Source: Ananas comosus
Taxonomy: Eukaryota > Streptophyta > Magnoliopsida > Poales > Bromeliaceae
DNA: 64,000 nucleotides
Assembly (NCBI RefSeq): GCF_001540865.1
Contig: NC_033625.1
Span: 10,671,445-10,735,444, forward strand
Direction of reading: 5' to 3'
Shown here: one piece after another, positions 46,153-57,288 of the stretch
Layout: each line of letters opens with the position of its first letter
Position numbering within the stretch: the first letter of the stretch is position 1
Position numbers and translations under genes: made by a program
Notes under the pieces: generated by a model
What the model was told of the DNA's origin: nothing
The model's database searches: none
The model's input: the letters and a program-made list of their open reading frames with translations, nothing else

Positions 46153-47571
46153 TCACTCCGTGTCCTCGTCACCATCATCATCATCTCCAGCACCAGCTCC
46201 AGAACCCCCAGCCTCAGGAGCATCACCAGACGGTAGAATGAGAGGATGTCGTGAAGAGAACTGCTGATACGTGGCAGAAGATGGAGTAGGTTCCCAAATA
46301 TCATCATGTCGACACCCCATCTTATCCATCAATCTTTTGATACTTAATTCAAACTTTTTGATACTGGACTCAACTTTCCTTTCAATGTTGTTCACCTTCT
46401 TCTTTAATTTTCGCAAATCATCCTTAACTGATACCAATGTCGTCGCTCCCCCCGAACTAGATGAAGTATCATAACTTCCTCGGGATAGAGGCGGAGGAGC
46501 AGAGCTAGAAGCTGTTCTCGGTGGAGGTGCTGGGCTAGATGCTTCAGGAGGTGGCCCTTTGGTCTGATGGAATGACTTGAGAGTGCTAACCGACTTAGCC
46601 CAAGTCACTGAGTCAATAGGCCCAAGGCCAACATCATACTTGTCACAAGATGTATCCACTCCATTTACTTGAAGAATCCTCATAATCATAACAGGGAATG
46701 AAAGTGGATCCCGTCGAGTGGCACCCTGAATCACGTGTATCATCCTTTGCCAGATCAGAAATGGAATGTTGATGTTCAATCCATGAGCCTGCTCGGGATG
46801 ACCCAGTCGATATAGCAACACTAATCTCTCCCAGCGGATCCTCTTTGTGCCGATAGTTGGTTGAACATTATAGCTCATAACCAAGGATAGCAAGTGATAC
46901 TCAGGTAATAAATCCTTGGATTCAATGTAACCATGAGTCATGTAAATACCGGCTTTGCATATAGCTCCAAGAATGATATTCATGTGAGATGACGCTTGGA
47001 ATCCTCCTGCCGTATAGAGAAGACCTGTAGTGTCCACATGCATTCCCAAGATCTCTCCAATATCATAGGGGGTAACTGGGAATCTCCTCTGACGCACAAC
47101 AGTCTCGAAAATAAAGGTGCATGTTTCATCATCTTCAGCAAGTACCTTTCCATTCATATAGAACTCCCGAATGAGTTCTACACAGAAAGGAGCCTTCGCA
47201 GGGACCCGTCCAACAGGCTCAATAGGTGCGCACTGTAGTAGTCGTCCAAAATAAGGAACATCCCGAATCAGATCATTGAAGTTCACAAAGCGTTCAGCTA
47301 TGCACGACTTCGATGCAAACAGCCTTCGCCGTGCTGGAGGGACATTCGCAGCTTGTTTTGTACGTCCCTCACGAGTACGAGAACCACCACCATGAGATGA
47401 TTCACCAGCTATTCCTTTGCCTTTGTCAAGTCGAGCAATAGGTTCTTCAGATTCTTCCGGGGAGCTCGCCTAATAATCCGGATCAGACCCGGACGCTTCT
47501 TCAGTTGTACGTGTCCTTTTAGAAGTCCCATGGCGACCTCTACCACCACCACGGCTCCGTCTCGCAGCCAT
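46153..47571 (-). pseudogene. E5 third ORF (env-like position), plant transposon-associated protein
   Basis: ATG at 47571 (minus) begins MAARRSRGGGRG; one TAG near 47471 interrupts an otherwise continuous frame to 46153 (about 472 codons). After a basic, low-complexity N-terminus comes a FASKSCIAERFVNFNDLI block, then a conserved-looking domain of about 200 residues (VELIREFYMNGKV, RFPVTPYDIGEILGM, IRWERLVLLYRLGHP), resembling the domain annotated in plants as putative plant transposon protein. Then come a Pro/Ser-rich linker, a coiled coil (KDDLRKLKKKVNNIERKVES) and an acidic tail. No signal peptide or clear membrane segment is seen. Its place between the lost pol and the 3' LTR is that of the env-like ORF of SIRE elements. 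Function unknown. Confidence 0.7.
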
Positions 47572-48333
47572 TAGCACCAATAACATCAATACGAGCAAAA
47601 ACGTCATTTTCCCTATACAAAAAATTAACCTTGCATGAACAAAAACGTGAAAAAATCTGTAAAAATAGCAAAAAAATTTCTAATAACATTAGAATGTATA
47701 CAAATGCTATTTCTAATCAGATCATGCAAAAAATTTCAGCAAAAATCAAATTTTTTGAAAAACCCGAAATTACATGCATATTAGATCATAAATCTTAGAT
47801 CAGCGAAAAATAACTTGTTTTGATGTTGTTCAAGTGTTCTACAAGTAAGGTAATAGCCTAAGACACTGATCTATAGCAAAAAATTGCATCAAAAACGGAT
47901 TAGAACAGAGATCAAACCCTTATCCCGCAAAAACAGTGAAAATAGCAAAACCGGGATAAAAACTCACAAATTGATGCAAACCACTTACAAATCCAAGAGG
48001 AAAACGTGTAGAACGGTTGAAGAAGAGTTGCTGGAGCTCTTAGGAACAAAAATTTTTGAAAACGGTTGAGATTTGAGAGAGATCGAAGCGTTATACCCGG
48101 TTATAAGCCGCTCAGCCGCAGACCTTGTACCGAAACACGGTTTCATGTACCGGTACAAGGACCAACATGTGAAAAAAAAATTTCAAAAAATATCCTTTAA
48201 AAACTCATCAAATTTAAATTAAATTCATATAATTAAGGCTTTTACTCCAAAAATTATTATGATGAAAATAAGATATTATAAAATTTTAAAATCCATCAAA
48301 ACATCAAAATTTCATTATCAAAAGTGACTTAAT
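47572..48333 (-). other. E5 spacer upstream of the third ORF
   Basis: AT-rich, non-coding sequence with poly-A/T tracts and one ACCGGT-type pair (48124-48160: TGTACCGAAACA and TGTACCGGTACA). It could include the promoter of the third ORF; the sequence does not prove it. Confidence 0.5.
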
Positions 48334-48334
48334 N

Positions 48335-49518
48335 GATTTTCGAAGTTGATTTAGAATCCTTCTCAACAAAAACTCTTTCGTATCCGAGGCCTAATTTATC
48401 CGTTTGACCCAACCCAAGCATATGATCTAGTTTCTTTGATCCCGAAGAAAATTGTTGGATGTCGGATTTTAGTAAACGAACTTGGTCGGTCAAAACTTGA
48501 TTAGAAGTAGATATCTCCTTGAATTGTTGCTCCAAAAATGCAATTTTGTCCTTGTAAGAATTGATCATTGACTCCGCTTCATTAAGCTTCTCTTGGAGGA
48601 TAGAATTATTTTTAAAACTAGTTTCCTTTTCCTCCTCGAGAGCTTTGTTTAAGGTCTTCAAATTGTTGTTTTCCTCCTCAATGCCCAAAAGGCGACGCCT
48701 CAACCTCTTATTATGTTTTACCATCTTCTTTGACTCGATAAGAAGTTGGTTGTAGGCTTCCGCTATATCGTCGTCATTTGATTCCTCCTCGCTTTCGCCG
48801 TTGTCACTCGATGAGTCATGCGAGGAAACAGAAACATTAGAGTTAGTAGCAATAGAGGATAAACACACGGCGATCGATGAAGGAGTATTAGCAAATAAGG
48901 AAATTTGATCATTCATTTCTTTGTCACTTGACAATGATTCACTAGAAGAATCATCCCAAGTCTTTGCTTACATAGCCTTCGATTTATAAACTTTCTTTGA
49001 AGGACAATCCGTCGCAATGTGGCCGTAGCCTTTGCACTTGAAGCATTGGATCTCGCCTTCAAATACATCCTTTTCTTTTGAAGTCTTTGCATGCTTCTTC
49101 TCCTTAGATGTAGATGATGAAGATTTAGACGATGAAGCCTTGTCCGATCTATTCTTCTTTTGGAAATTCCGACGAAACTTCTTCGTAAGAAGCGCCAATT
49201 GTTGTTCAAAGTCTGCAATTGATAAATCGTCGTCGGAACTCGAGTCTTCGTCCTTCTCCTTTGTAGATTTCAATGCAACACCTGTGCTTTTAGAAGAAGA
49301 CTTGGAAGAAGATTGATTAGTAGGAAAGGTCATTTCGTAAGTTTGTAAAGCACCTACTAATTCCTCGACTTTCATCTCATCCGGATGTTTGACCGTTTCG
49401 ATCGCGGCTACTTTAGCCCGAAAACGTTCCGGAAGAGTTCGAAGAATTTTACGAACAACTTTAGAATCCGGAATTTTCTCTCCCAAATTAGCACATGTAT
49501 TAATGATATCTTGAAGCC
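48335..49518 (-). pseudogene. gag: E5 copia-type gag (both ends cut by N)
   Basis: One minus-strand frame from 49518 to 48335 with a single TAA at 48970-48968. The first part has the copia gag end (PDSKVVRKILRTLPERFRAK, TVKHPDEMKVEELVGALQTYE), then an acidic/Lys-Ser-rich stretch and a CCHC knuckle CFKCKGYGHIATDC. The second part, after the stop, is a long coiled coil ending KKLDHMLGLGQTDKLGLGYE, a block typical of SIRE/Maximus-type gag. Both ends stop at single Ns, so its N-terminus and the pol that should follow are not represented. Confidence 0.85.
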
Positions 49519-49519
49519 N

Positions 49520-49945
49520 ATCATCAAGATGTAAGTTGATGAAAAATGATTTTTAGAAATTCAACAAAATTGACACCAATTTGTCGCAACACGTTCAAAA
49601 TAGAGATTTAACTAACATGATACCGGGGGTGGCTCTTTGAGCATTTTTTTCAAACTAGCACCTTATTACTCCGAAAATTCTAAAATTATTTTTTTTTTTC
49701 AACCTTTTCGGCTTTTCAATTAATCTCCATGTGGTAGCTTCACACACTTACCGGACGACTGGGGTGGTAGCTCTTTCCTACATGTGGTGGTAGTTTTCAC
49801 ACTCCTTTTAGGATGTAACTCTTTCTACATCTTTTAAACATAGGAGTTTCCCTTTCTTTTTTTCTAAACAATTTCAAACTCCCCCTAAATTAGACAATCT
49901 CACAATCGAAAATAATTTTGACGAATTTTAGTCAATTAGAGAATA
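49520..49945 (-). other. E5 non-coding stretch right of the N
   Basis: AT-rich, with a pyrimidine-rich segment containing GTGGTAGCT repeats (49730-49800). No ORF of note. It may be E5 leader, or unrelated sequence joined at the N. Confidence 0.4.
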
Positions 49946-50454
49946 TGTCACGCCCTGGGACCCAGCGGAAGCCCGCCCGGCGCGTGCCCAAACCCGCCAT
50001 ACGTCTAAAACGTATAAGGCGTCTAAAAACAACAATAATAAAAGCAATAATACAAGACATCTAGGAGTATCAGAGCATAATAAATGTCTAAATGCTACAG
50101 CAAAGGATAATGTTAAAACGTAAATCCACTAAATAAGACATAAAGTAAATACAATAGGAAATCCCAAAAGCAAGTGCTAAAAGTAGGTACATAGGTGGTC
50201 TCTATACATGGATACAGAAATCTCTCACTCTCTCTCAACTCACAAAAAGAAAGAGTAAACCACCTAGGCAGAGTACCGCTCCTCACTAGCTAGCTAAGCG
50301 ATCCCTTTGCCGCGATCCCGTGCCTCCGCCGGTGCAGAAGGCTCTGAAAAGGAAAACCATAAAACAGGGGCGTGAGAACTATTAAAAATAGTTCCCAGTG
50401 GGCAATTACTGACTTCAGTGAATGCACCACAAGGCCCAAAGCTACAAAAGATGT
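49946..50454 (-). mobile_element. Partial gypsy LTR G (minus), cut by a gap
   Basis: Starts TGTCACGCCCTGGGACC after GAATA, follows the family-1 LTR plan (GAAAAGGAAAACC at the acceptor-like site, stem-loop GAACTATT-AAA-AATAGTTC at 50376-50394) and ends at NNN (50455-50457). The rest and the right-hand junction are missing. Confidence 0.8.
50376..50394 (-). other. LTR stem-loop, AT-extended stem variant
   Basis: GAACTATT-AAA-AATAGTTC, 8-bp stem. Compared with the GAACTATA/TATAGTTC form, both arms have changed so that pairing is kept. Confidence 0.65.
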
Positions 50455-50457
50455 NNN

Positions 50458-50973
50458 AAAGTTTCTTTCCAAAATCAGCACCTTGTACCGGAACAAGGAA
50501 AGCTGTCCAAGGTACACCATGACGGAAGATTTTTCTGCGAAGCTTCTGTACCCTGGATAGATTCCAGCTTGTTCCGAAACAGGACTTGTACCGGTACAGC
50601 CGTGATGGTTGTACCGGAACAACCATCAAACTTTTCTGCAGCAAAAGCTGATTTCTGTACCGGAACAAAAAATCCTTGTACCGGTACAACAATGCAATTT
50701 TCGCTGAAAATGCATTGTTTCGAGTTTTACAAGCTCTTAGAAACTTTCTAATCAATTACAACTTGAAAACATGATTCTAAAATCTATAATTAAGTATGAA
50801 TCACCATAAACAAGATTTAAAGCTTACCTAAGCATCGTGATTCATGTTTTGCATGTTTTACATTCTTTCCGATTCTTCGAAGTCTTGGATTCTTCGATCT
50901 TCAATACTCCGCTCCGGACTTCTTCAAGACTCCGACTCGACCCACGAAACTTGCCAACACATAGGACCTAACA
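50458..50973 (-). mobile_element. E5 5' LTR (copia), partial
   Basis: Matches 42474-42988 of the left LTR almost base for base and ends CCTAACA before the duplicated TGGGA. The outer 700 or so bases are missing at the NNN gap. An ACCGGT-type array lies at 50482-50690. Confidence 0.88.
50482..50690. repeat. ACCGGT-type palindrome array in E5 5' LTR
   Basis: Same array as in the left LTR with a few base differences. Confidence 0.85.
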
Positions 50974-52014
50974 TGGGATGCTAGTGACTTTTACCATGTT
51001 AGAGACATGATGATTAGACTTTTGAGACGATGATTTTGCTTACTTGCCTACGGGGTCGAGAGGGATAGACTCATTTTCACAGTGGAAATGCTGGAGCTAC
51101 CACCGATACTTAGGCGGCGCAAACCGGACTACACTCGTGTAGGTCCCAAAACAAGATTGAACTTGGACATAACCTCTTAAATTTGAATCACGGCTAAATA
51201 GATCATAGTAGTTGGATTATTGGACATACTCATAGTGTGGCTTGAGATATTGGGACATGTAGTATACTTGATAGTTTACTTATTACTTTATAGCATACTT
51301 GATTGCCATGATAGAGCATAAACATCATATACTGATAGATGGGTCATGATACTTATTTGTTGCCATGTTGGGACATATTATTCATGCATTGGACATTCTT
51401 CCTTATGAAAGAGTAAATGTACATCACTTTGACATCGTAAGGTTTATGGTATAGTAAGCTTAGTAAACATACATGCTTTCATACCGCAGCTATTATTATC
51501 ATTTTTGTTGCTTATCGTACTTACTCTTTTCTTTTGGGGCCTAGTGGTGCATTGAGCCAAGGTCAGTAATTGCCCACTAGAAACTATAAATTATAGTTCT
51601 CACGCCCTTTTTGTTTTATGTTTTATTTCAGAGCCTTCCACTCCGGGCGAGGCTAGGGACCGCGGAAAGGGTATCGCCTCGAGCTAGCTTGCTATCGAGA
51701 ACGCGTTGATAGGTGGTCTATCTCTCGTTGTTTTATTTTTGGAGAGGTTTTGGAGAGTTACCTATGTATAGAGACCACCCCACTGTGGATTTCTTTGAGA
51801 TTCTTATTGTACCTTTTTATGCTTATGCTTAGTGGACTACTTTACTCCTTCTCTACTTGTTGCTAGTTTTTAGTTGTTAGCAGCTCTGATATCTCTATAT
51901 ATTTGTTTCTTCTTGCTTTCGCATCACTTTTGTTGTAGACGCCTTATATGCGCAGGCATATGGCGGGTCTGGGCGCGCTGCCAAGAGGGCCTCCGCTAGT
52001 CCCGGGGCGTGACA
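50974..52014 (+). mobile_element. E1 3' LTR, second part
   Basis: Resumes the LTR at the duplicated TGGGA. A deletion of about 100 bp near 51046 removes the CATTTGTGCTCATTCGCACA block between two GCC repeats. Contains the stem-loop (51581-51599) and TTTCAG|AGCC acceptor-like site (near 51632). Ends GGGGCGTGACA at 52014. Confidence 0.9.
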
Positions 52015-52419
52015 TTAGCGATACAATAAATATCTAGCATGCTACTATGCCTAACAATATGAAACAATTAACAGGTATAGTAAACAAATAATAGCAACTA
52101 CTATGCTCATGATACATGCCATTTACCTTTCATAACCCAATCATTCCAGCTAACCCGAAGGTTGAGCCTCAACTCACAGCCGAATCCCGCAACGCGAGGA
52201 AACGGCCGCTACACTCACCCGGGACCGTCTGTGGGGTAGCTACGTTAACCCCTACCGTGAAGTACTCCGGAGACCACTGTTTGGATGGAGTGATCACCGC
52301 CAAGCGAAACAGACGTATGTGAACATGATCCAATCCTCTATCCCGAGGATACCTTACCAACTATTGGATCAAACCAAGGAAGATACCGATCTTAATCCCA
52401 TATCTTGAGTGATCACAAT
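52015..52419 (-). mobile_element. Gypsy LTR interior fragment (minus)
   Basis: Matches the middle of family-2 LTRs in minus orientation (TGTCTGTGGGG and GAGGATACC blocks) but has no ends. It is probably part of the LTR into which E1 and E4 inserted. No gene seen. Confidence 0.55.
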
Positions 52420-54272
52420 TGTCACGCTCCGACCGCACGGCCCGAAAACGGTACCAATTTGGTCCATTTCAAGGGCGGCGGGCGTGATGCCGAACGGACA
52501 GAGTCTCCCATGTCCGCCCAAGGCTATCCAATCAGATTGTGTACCAAGTCCCCAGAAATACAACTTGAATTCATACACAATCAAACAACGATAATCGAGA
52601 GCACAAACAGTGTTATTTATCAACAAGAGCAAGCGATACAGGTAAGAAGCATACAAGTATACAAAAGAGAAGAACTTATCTATTGAGACATGATTGAAAC
52701 ATTTAACCTGTTTCGATATCATTTAGAGTTTAATCATTTAATACAACTTGCATTCCTTTGCCCAAAAGTAAATACATCAAATACTCTCCAAAATCTCACC
52801 CTATACAACATCTACTCTCAAAATGTAAAAGCAGGGTGAACTAATGCAAGTAGGAAGGTAAGTTATCAACTGATACCGCTAGGGCGCCAAGCCCTTGCCG
52901 CGATCCTCCCGCTCAGTCGGGACGCTCGAGCTAGCACCTGCAACAAGGGGTGTGAGAACTACGAATAGTTCCCAGTGGGTTCGGCCGCCGACTCCGCCGA
53001 TCTACCCACTAGGTCTTAAGCAGGCATAGAGAGATATATATATGCAGTATATATAAAGCTAAACTGAACTGAAAGCGGGTATGAAAAACAGGTCTATCAA
53101 GCTATGCCTCAATCTGATATCATGGATGTATGAACAATAAGTAAAGCTGGGTAAGTAAGCAACTATGAACAACAACAACAACTATGAAAGCTAGCTATCA
53201 TGAGCAATAATAATGAGCATGACTCAATAGGTAACCAAATCTCGAGGTGAACTCGTGGTTCACAAGCATAACTCACGTGTAAATCTCATAGGGAAAGTCT
53301 CACTGAACTACTCCCCGAGACCGCCTGCGGACAGCACACTGACCGTCGAGACAGCACACTGACTGTCCCTCTAGTGACTAATCTCCGGAGTGCACAGCTT
53401 GTAGGGAGCGACCCCTCCAAGCGCAGACAGGCTATGTGAGCACGATCAACTCACGAACAACAGCAACCTACCCTCTAAAGGTAATCTCATCATGGAATCA
53501 AGGTGTTCTTGTACCCAATCTCATAGTGTTTCAACATCCATATTCATAAAGTCATCAACAATCATACCACTTCATCAGAGTTTTCTAGCTACATGCATCG
53601 TATTTAGACCATTATCACCACTACTTACATTATACTAGTTTCTTTACAACATAACATAACCATCGTATTGGTTAATCTTAGCATAGATTCATCATATAAA
53701 TATCGCATACTAGAACATGACAACCAACAAGATACATTCAAGCTACTAGCAGCATTAAAGCAACAATCCATCTCTAGCCCATAATAAAATCACAATATTC
53801 AATTAAATACTTTAAAACGTAGACAAGAAGGTTGCCGATCTGCTTCGGGATGCACCACCCACCTGTGGTAGTACCGTAACTAAGAAAACTGTTATCTCTC
53901 GGTCGGTCTTCTTCGTCGGCTATCAAATCCTCCGGCCAACCCAAACCAAGGGCACTCAAGACATGCGATATCTCCGCGCTCACTCCGTCGATCGACGAAC
54001 CGTCTTCACTACGCGTTAGGAGCATAGAAATTAGTTGCTAACCATCCAATAAAGAAAATCCGCTCATATTTTCAAAATCCAAAACAGCCCTAGGTTTACA
54101 CCCATGGGAACAATGTTTTCTAGCTTCATGGACTAAATCATGATCTCTAAGTTCATTAGGTTCCATTGAAACATCAAAACGCCATACCAAAACCATCAAA
54201 CCCTAGAAATCCAATTTAGGCCGTTAACGCTTACCTCTAGGTTTGCTCGCAAAAGCAAGCCCTAGCTGACAA
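52420..54272 (-). mobile_element. E4 3' LTR, distal part
   Basis: Begins TGTCACGCTCC after ACAAT. Contains the TTCG-loop hairpin (52956-52971), CAG|GT acceptor-like site near 52938 and donor-like TAGAG|GTAAGC near 54236. Interrupted at 54272 by a solo copia LTR. Confidence 0.85.
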
Positions 54273-55377
54273 TGTTAAGTCTTGTGTGTTGCAAGTTATC
54301 GTGAAGTGATCGGAGTCAAGAAATCGTGTTTATTGTCGAAGATCGGAAGAATCAAATTCAGAAGAAGTGGAAAATAACTCACAACTGGAATCACGATGTC
54401 GCAGGTAAAGTGTTAATTCATGATCAATGGGATTCAACTTAGTTGAGACATTAAATCAAAATCATTGCTAACGGATAAAAAGTGCATCGCAACTTTGCAA
54501 AACTCAAACGCGCAATTGCAAAGTGTACGTACATCATCAGAATGAACCGACAATAAATGTACCGTACGGCCCATCAGGACTAACCAGTTCAACTGTTTAC
54601 ATCGCAGGTTTTCGTCCGTCACGGTAACCAATGACAGCCTAAATGTACCGCGGTACAATGTAAAATCGAAATCTTTCTAATCCGACTCCATTGATTCTAC
54701 AGTCTATAAATACAGTACGGGCTTCTCTAACATATAAACATCCACGAAAATACATGTTAAAACCCAGAGCTCGATTTCATTCTAACCTATTTCTACAAAT
54801 ATATCCTTTTAAGATCAAATCGAGATACACGTTTCGCATTTTCTATATTCCGATTTGATCTCAAACGCTATCGCTTGAGTCTAGTTCCTGTTCTCTACAT
54901 AACTCTCTAAGCGAAGGATCAACCATAAATCAGATTCTCTTCATGCAACGGGGCGGTCGGGATATCGCGTGAACAAAGCGTTCTGAATTCGAGAATGCGG
55001 CTCGTGGATTCAGGCGTCGTGGATCGGCGCGGATGGAAGCTCTGTGGATTCGAAAGGAGGCGTTCGTGGACTCGAACGTGAGGGCGTGGACAACCCGGAG
55101 GGTAGCGCGAAGATTCATAGGAGGTTAAAAGAGGTTGAGTCCGTGGAGTCGGTAATCACCTTGTAATCTTTTCTCTTAGTGAATTATTTTTTCGCGTGTT
55201 GGTCCCGTGGGTTTTTCTCCAAGTTGGAGTTTTCCCACGTAAATCTCGGTGTGCTTTTTATTTTCCGCATTTATTTTTATTGCATCGAGATTTGTGGTTT
55301 TTGGCCGTTCACCTATTCACCCCCTTCTAGGTGATAGATACAATCTAGATAGATCCTTGGGCTCCTCAAAACTTTCA
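54273..55377 (+). mobile_element. Solo copia LTR of the E5 family
   Basis: From TGTTAAGTCTTGTGTGTTG to CCTCAAAACTTTCA, it aligns along its length with the E5 LTR in the opposite plus-strand orientation, with many differences. Flanks GACAA and AGAAT do not form a clean target duplication. It lacks a clear ACCGGT array; only TGTACCGCGGTACA at 54643 resembles one unit. Confidence 0.82.
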
Positions 55378-56052
55378 AGAATGAGGAGGAGGAAGAGCTT
55401 CTTCTTCTTCTTCTCCTTGACCTTCTCATTCCTTTCTCTTTCTTCTTCTCTTTCTTTCTCTCCTTCTTTCTTCTCACGGTTAGAGAGAGAGAGCTAAATG
55501 AGAGGGAGAGAGAGAGAGGGAGAGGGAGTAAGAGGAAATGGCTGAGAGAGAGGGGTTTAAGTCCTCTATTGTAACAATATCCAAAAGAGCCCCTCAACTT
55601 TTCTATTTTCCAAACTGACCCTGCTATTCGGGTGCATTTGTACCGGTAGACGGGATCTTGTACCGGTACAAGGTCTGGGTGACAGCTAAAACCGAGAGCA
55701 AACCCGAGAGCTCGGGTCTCGGTTTCGTCGGATTTGTACCGGTACAAGCCCCTTGTACCGGTATAGCACCTGGAGCCCTCAAACCCGAGAGCTACGCAAC
55801 CTGGCTGCGATGGCTGTACCGGTACAGCCATCACCATTGTACCGGTACAGCAGCTCCAGAATGCTAATTTCACTCTGTTTTGGCTCCACTTCGCGCTGAT
55901 CGCTGTCCAAACCATTCCAACACCTTTAGAACACATTTTTGCTCTTCCAAACTTGTTGGAATGCCGAAGGGAACTTGTCCAAACCGCTCAGTCGCCTATT
56001 TTGGCCTATTTGGCCAAAGTTAGCCAATATTGTCGAATCTCGATATCTCACA
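55378..56052 (-). mobile_element. E4 3' LTR, proximal part
   Basis: Resumes with the GA/CT-rich leader (55380-55550) and a TGTACCGGTACA-type array (55638-55850), ending at TCACA (56052), the LTR start on the minus strand. Confidence 0.85.
55638..55850. repeat. ACCGGT-type palindrome array in E4 LTR
   Basis: Six TGTACCGGTACA-like palindromes. The spacer CAGCCATCACCATTG is shared in part with copia E5 (CAGCCGTGATGGTTG). Confidence 0.88.
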
Positions 56053-56070
56053 TTCTCCACCCCTTAAAAG
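56053..56070 (-). promoter_or_regulatory. E4 polypurine tract
   Basis: TTAAGGGGTGGAGAA on the minus strand directly before the LTR start at 56052. Confidence 0.8.
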
Positions 56071-56121
56071 AAGTTTCGTCCTCGAAACAACTAACTCGTA
56101 AATCGAACTTAAACTCTTACC

Positions 56122-57288
56122 TCAATTCTTAAACAAGTGAGGATGATTCGCTTTCATCTGGTCCTCGAGCTCCCAAGTGGCTTTCGCGATCGTCGTGATT
56201 GCTCCACCGGACTTTAACATAGGGAATCTCTCGATTCCTTAGCTTACGCACCTCTCGAGCCAAAATCTCTACTGGAAACTCTTCATAGCTCATATCATCT
56301 TGAAGTTCCGGCGGCTCATATAGCATCGCATGCTCGGAGTCGTGAATATACTTGCGAAGGTTGGAGACATGGAAGACATTATGCACACCCGCAAGCTTCG
56401 AAGGCAATGCAAGTCGGTACGCCACCGTCCCAATTCGCTCCAAGACCTCGTAGGGGCTGATGTAACGAGGGCTTAGCTTTCCTCGCACCCCAAACCGCTT
56501 CACACCTCGCATCGGTGAAACCTTCAGAAATACGCGGTCACCCACTGCGTACTCTATATCTCGCCGGCGTCTATCTGCATAGCTTTGCTGTCTCGACTGC
56601 GCCGTGAGCAATCTTTTGCGAGCAAGGTGGACGTTTTCTTCCGCTTCTCGCAACACATCAGGGCCGAATTCCGCACGCTCACCTACATCGCTCCAGTGTA
56701 TAGGAGATCGACACGTCCGCCCATAGAGGGCCTCAAACGGTGCCATCTCCACACTTGTATGATAACTATTGTTGTAGGCGAATTCGGCCATCGATAGGTG
56801 GTCACACCAACTTCCTTTATAGTCGATGACACACGCTCGCAACATATCCTCCAGAGTTTGAATAGTTCTCTTTGTTTGTCCATCGGTCTGAGGATGAAAC
56901 GCGGTGCTAAAATCGAGCCGTGTGCCAAGGGCTTCCTGCAGGCTCTTCCAGAAATGCGAAGTGAACCAGGGGTCACGATCCGACACGATCGATTTCGGCA
57001 CCCCATGCAGTCTCACTATCTCGTCAAGGTATACCTGCGCTAACTTGTCACCCGACCACGTGGTATGGATCGGCAAAAAGTGAGCCGACTTTGTCAATCG
57101 GTCCACAATTACCCAAATTGCATCGTGGCCGCCCTTTGAGTGAGGTAAGCCGACCACGAAGTCCATCGATATATCTTCCCATTTCCAAACGGGGATTGGT
57201 AGGCTGTGAAGCTTTCCCGCTAGAAATCGATGTTCATCCTTCACTTGTTGGCATGTTAGGCACTTCGCCACATAGCGTCCGATGTCGC
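56122..57288 (-). pseudogene. pol: E4 integrase with chromodomain
   Basis: Minus strand, starting inside the zinc finger (RYVAKCLTCQQVKDEHR, intact CxxC). The core has MDFVVGLP and SDRDPWF, but the third catalytic residue is changed: QTKRTIQ where E2 has QSERSIQ (Glu to Lys). A complete GPY-like region (RGKLSPRYISPYEVLERIG) follows, then the chromodomain (EILAREVRKLRNREIPYVKV). One extra A near 56178 shifts the frame just before TWELE; the proper frame would end at the TGA 56124-56122. Broken N-terminally by solo LTR H. Confidence 0.9.

Larger units (their letters stand above)
41761..50973 (-). mobile_element. E5: SIRE-like Ty1/copia retrotransposon (minus), pol missing
   Basis: Inserted in the E1 3' LTR with a perfect target duplication TGGGA (41756-41760 and 50974-50978). 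In element orientation: 5' LTR on the right (50458-50973, cut by a gap), gag (49518-48335), a join marked by N at 48334, a third ORF (47571-46153), polypurine tract (43004-42989) and 3' LTR (42988-41761). Protease, integrase, reverse transcriptase and RNase H are absent; they may be lost or missing at the N. Solo LTR F and partial LTR G are inserted in it. Confidence 0.85.
8696..52014 (+). mobile_element. E1: Tekay/Del-type gypsy retrotransposon, outer host of the nest
   Basis: Plus-strand order: truncated 5' LTR (8696-9495), PBS (9504-9523), gag pieces (9836-9946, 12691-13554, 36331 onward), protease, reverse transcriptase, RNase H, integrase with chromodomain (to 40158), polypurine tract (40201-40212) and 3' LTR (40213-41760 and 50974-52014). 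Inserted in it are solo LTR B, element E2 with its own passengers, and copia element E5. The pieces are collinear and their frames match once the insertions are removed. The polyprotein carries several stops and frameshifts. The outer target duplication cannot be seen because the LTR start is lost. Confidence 0.85.
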
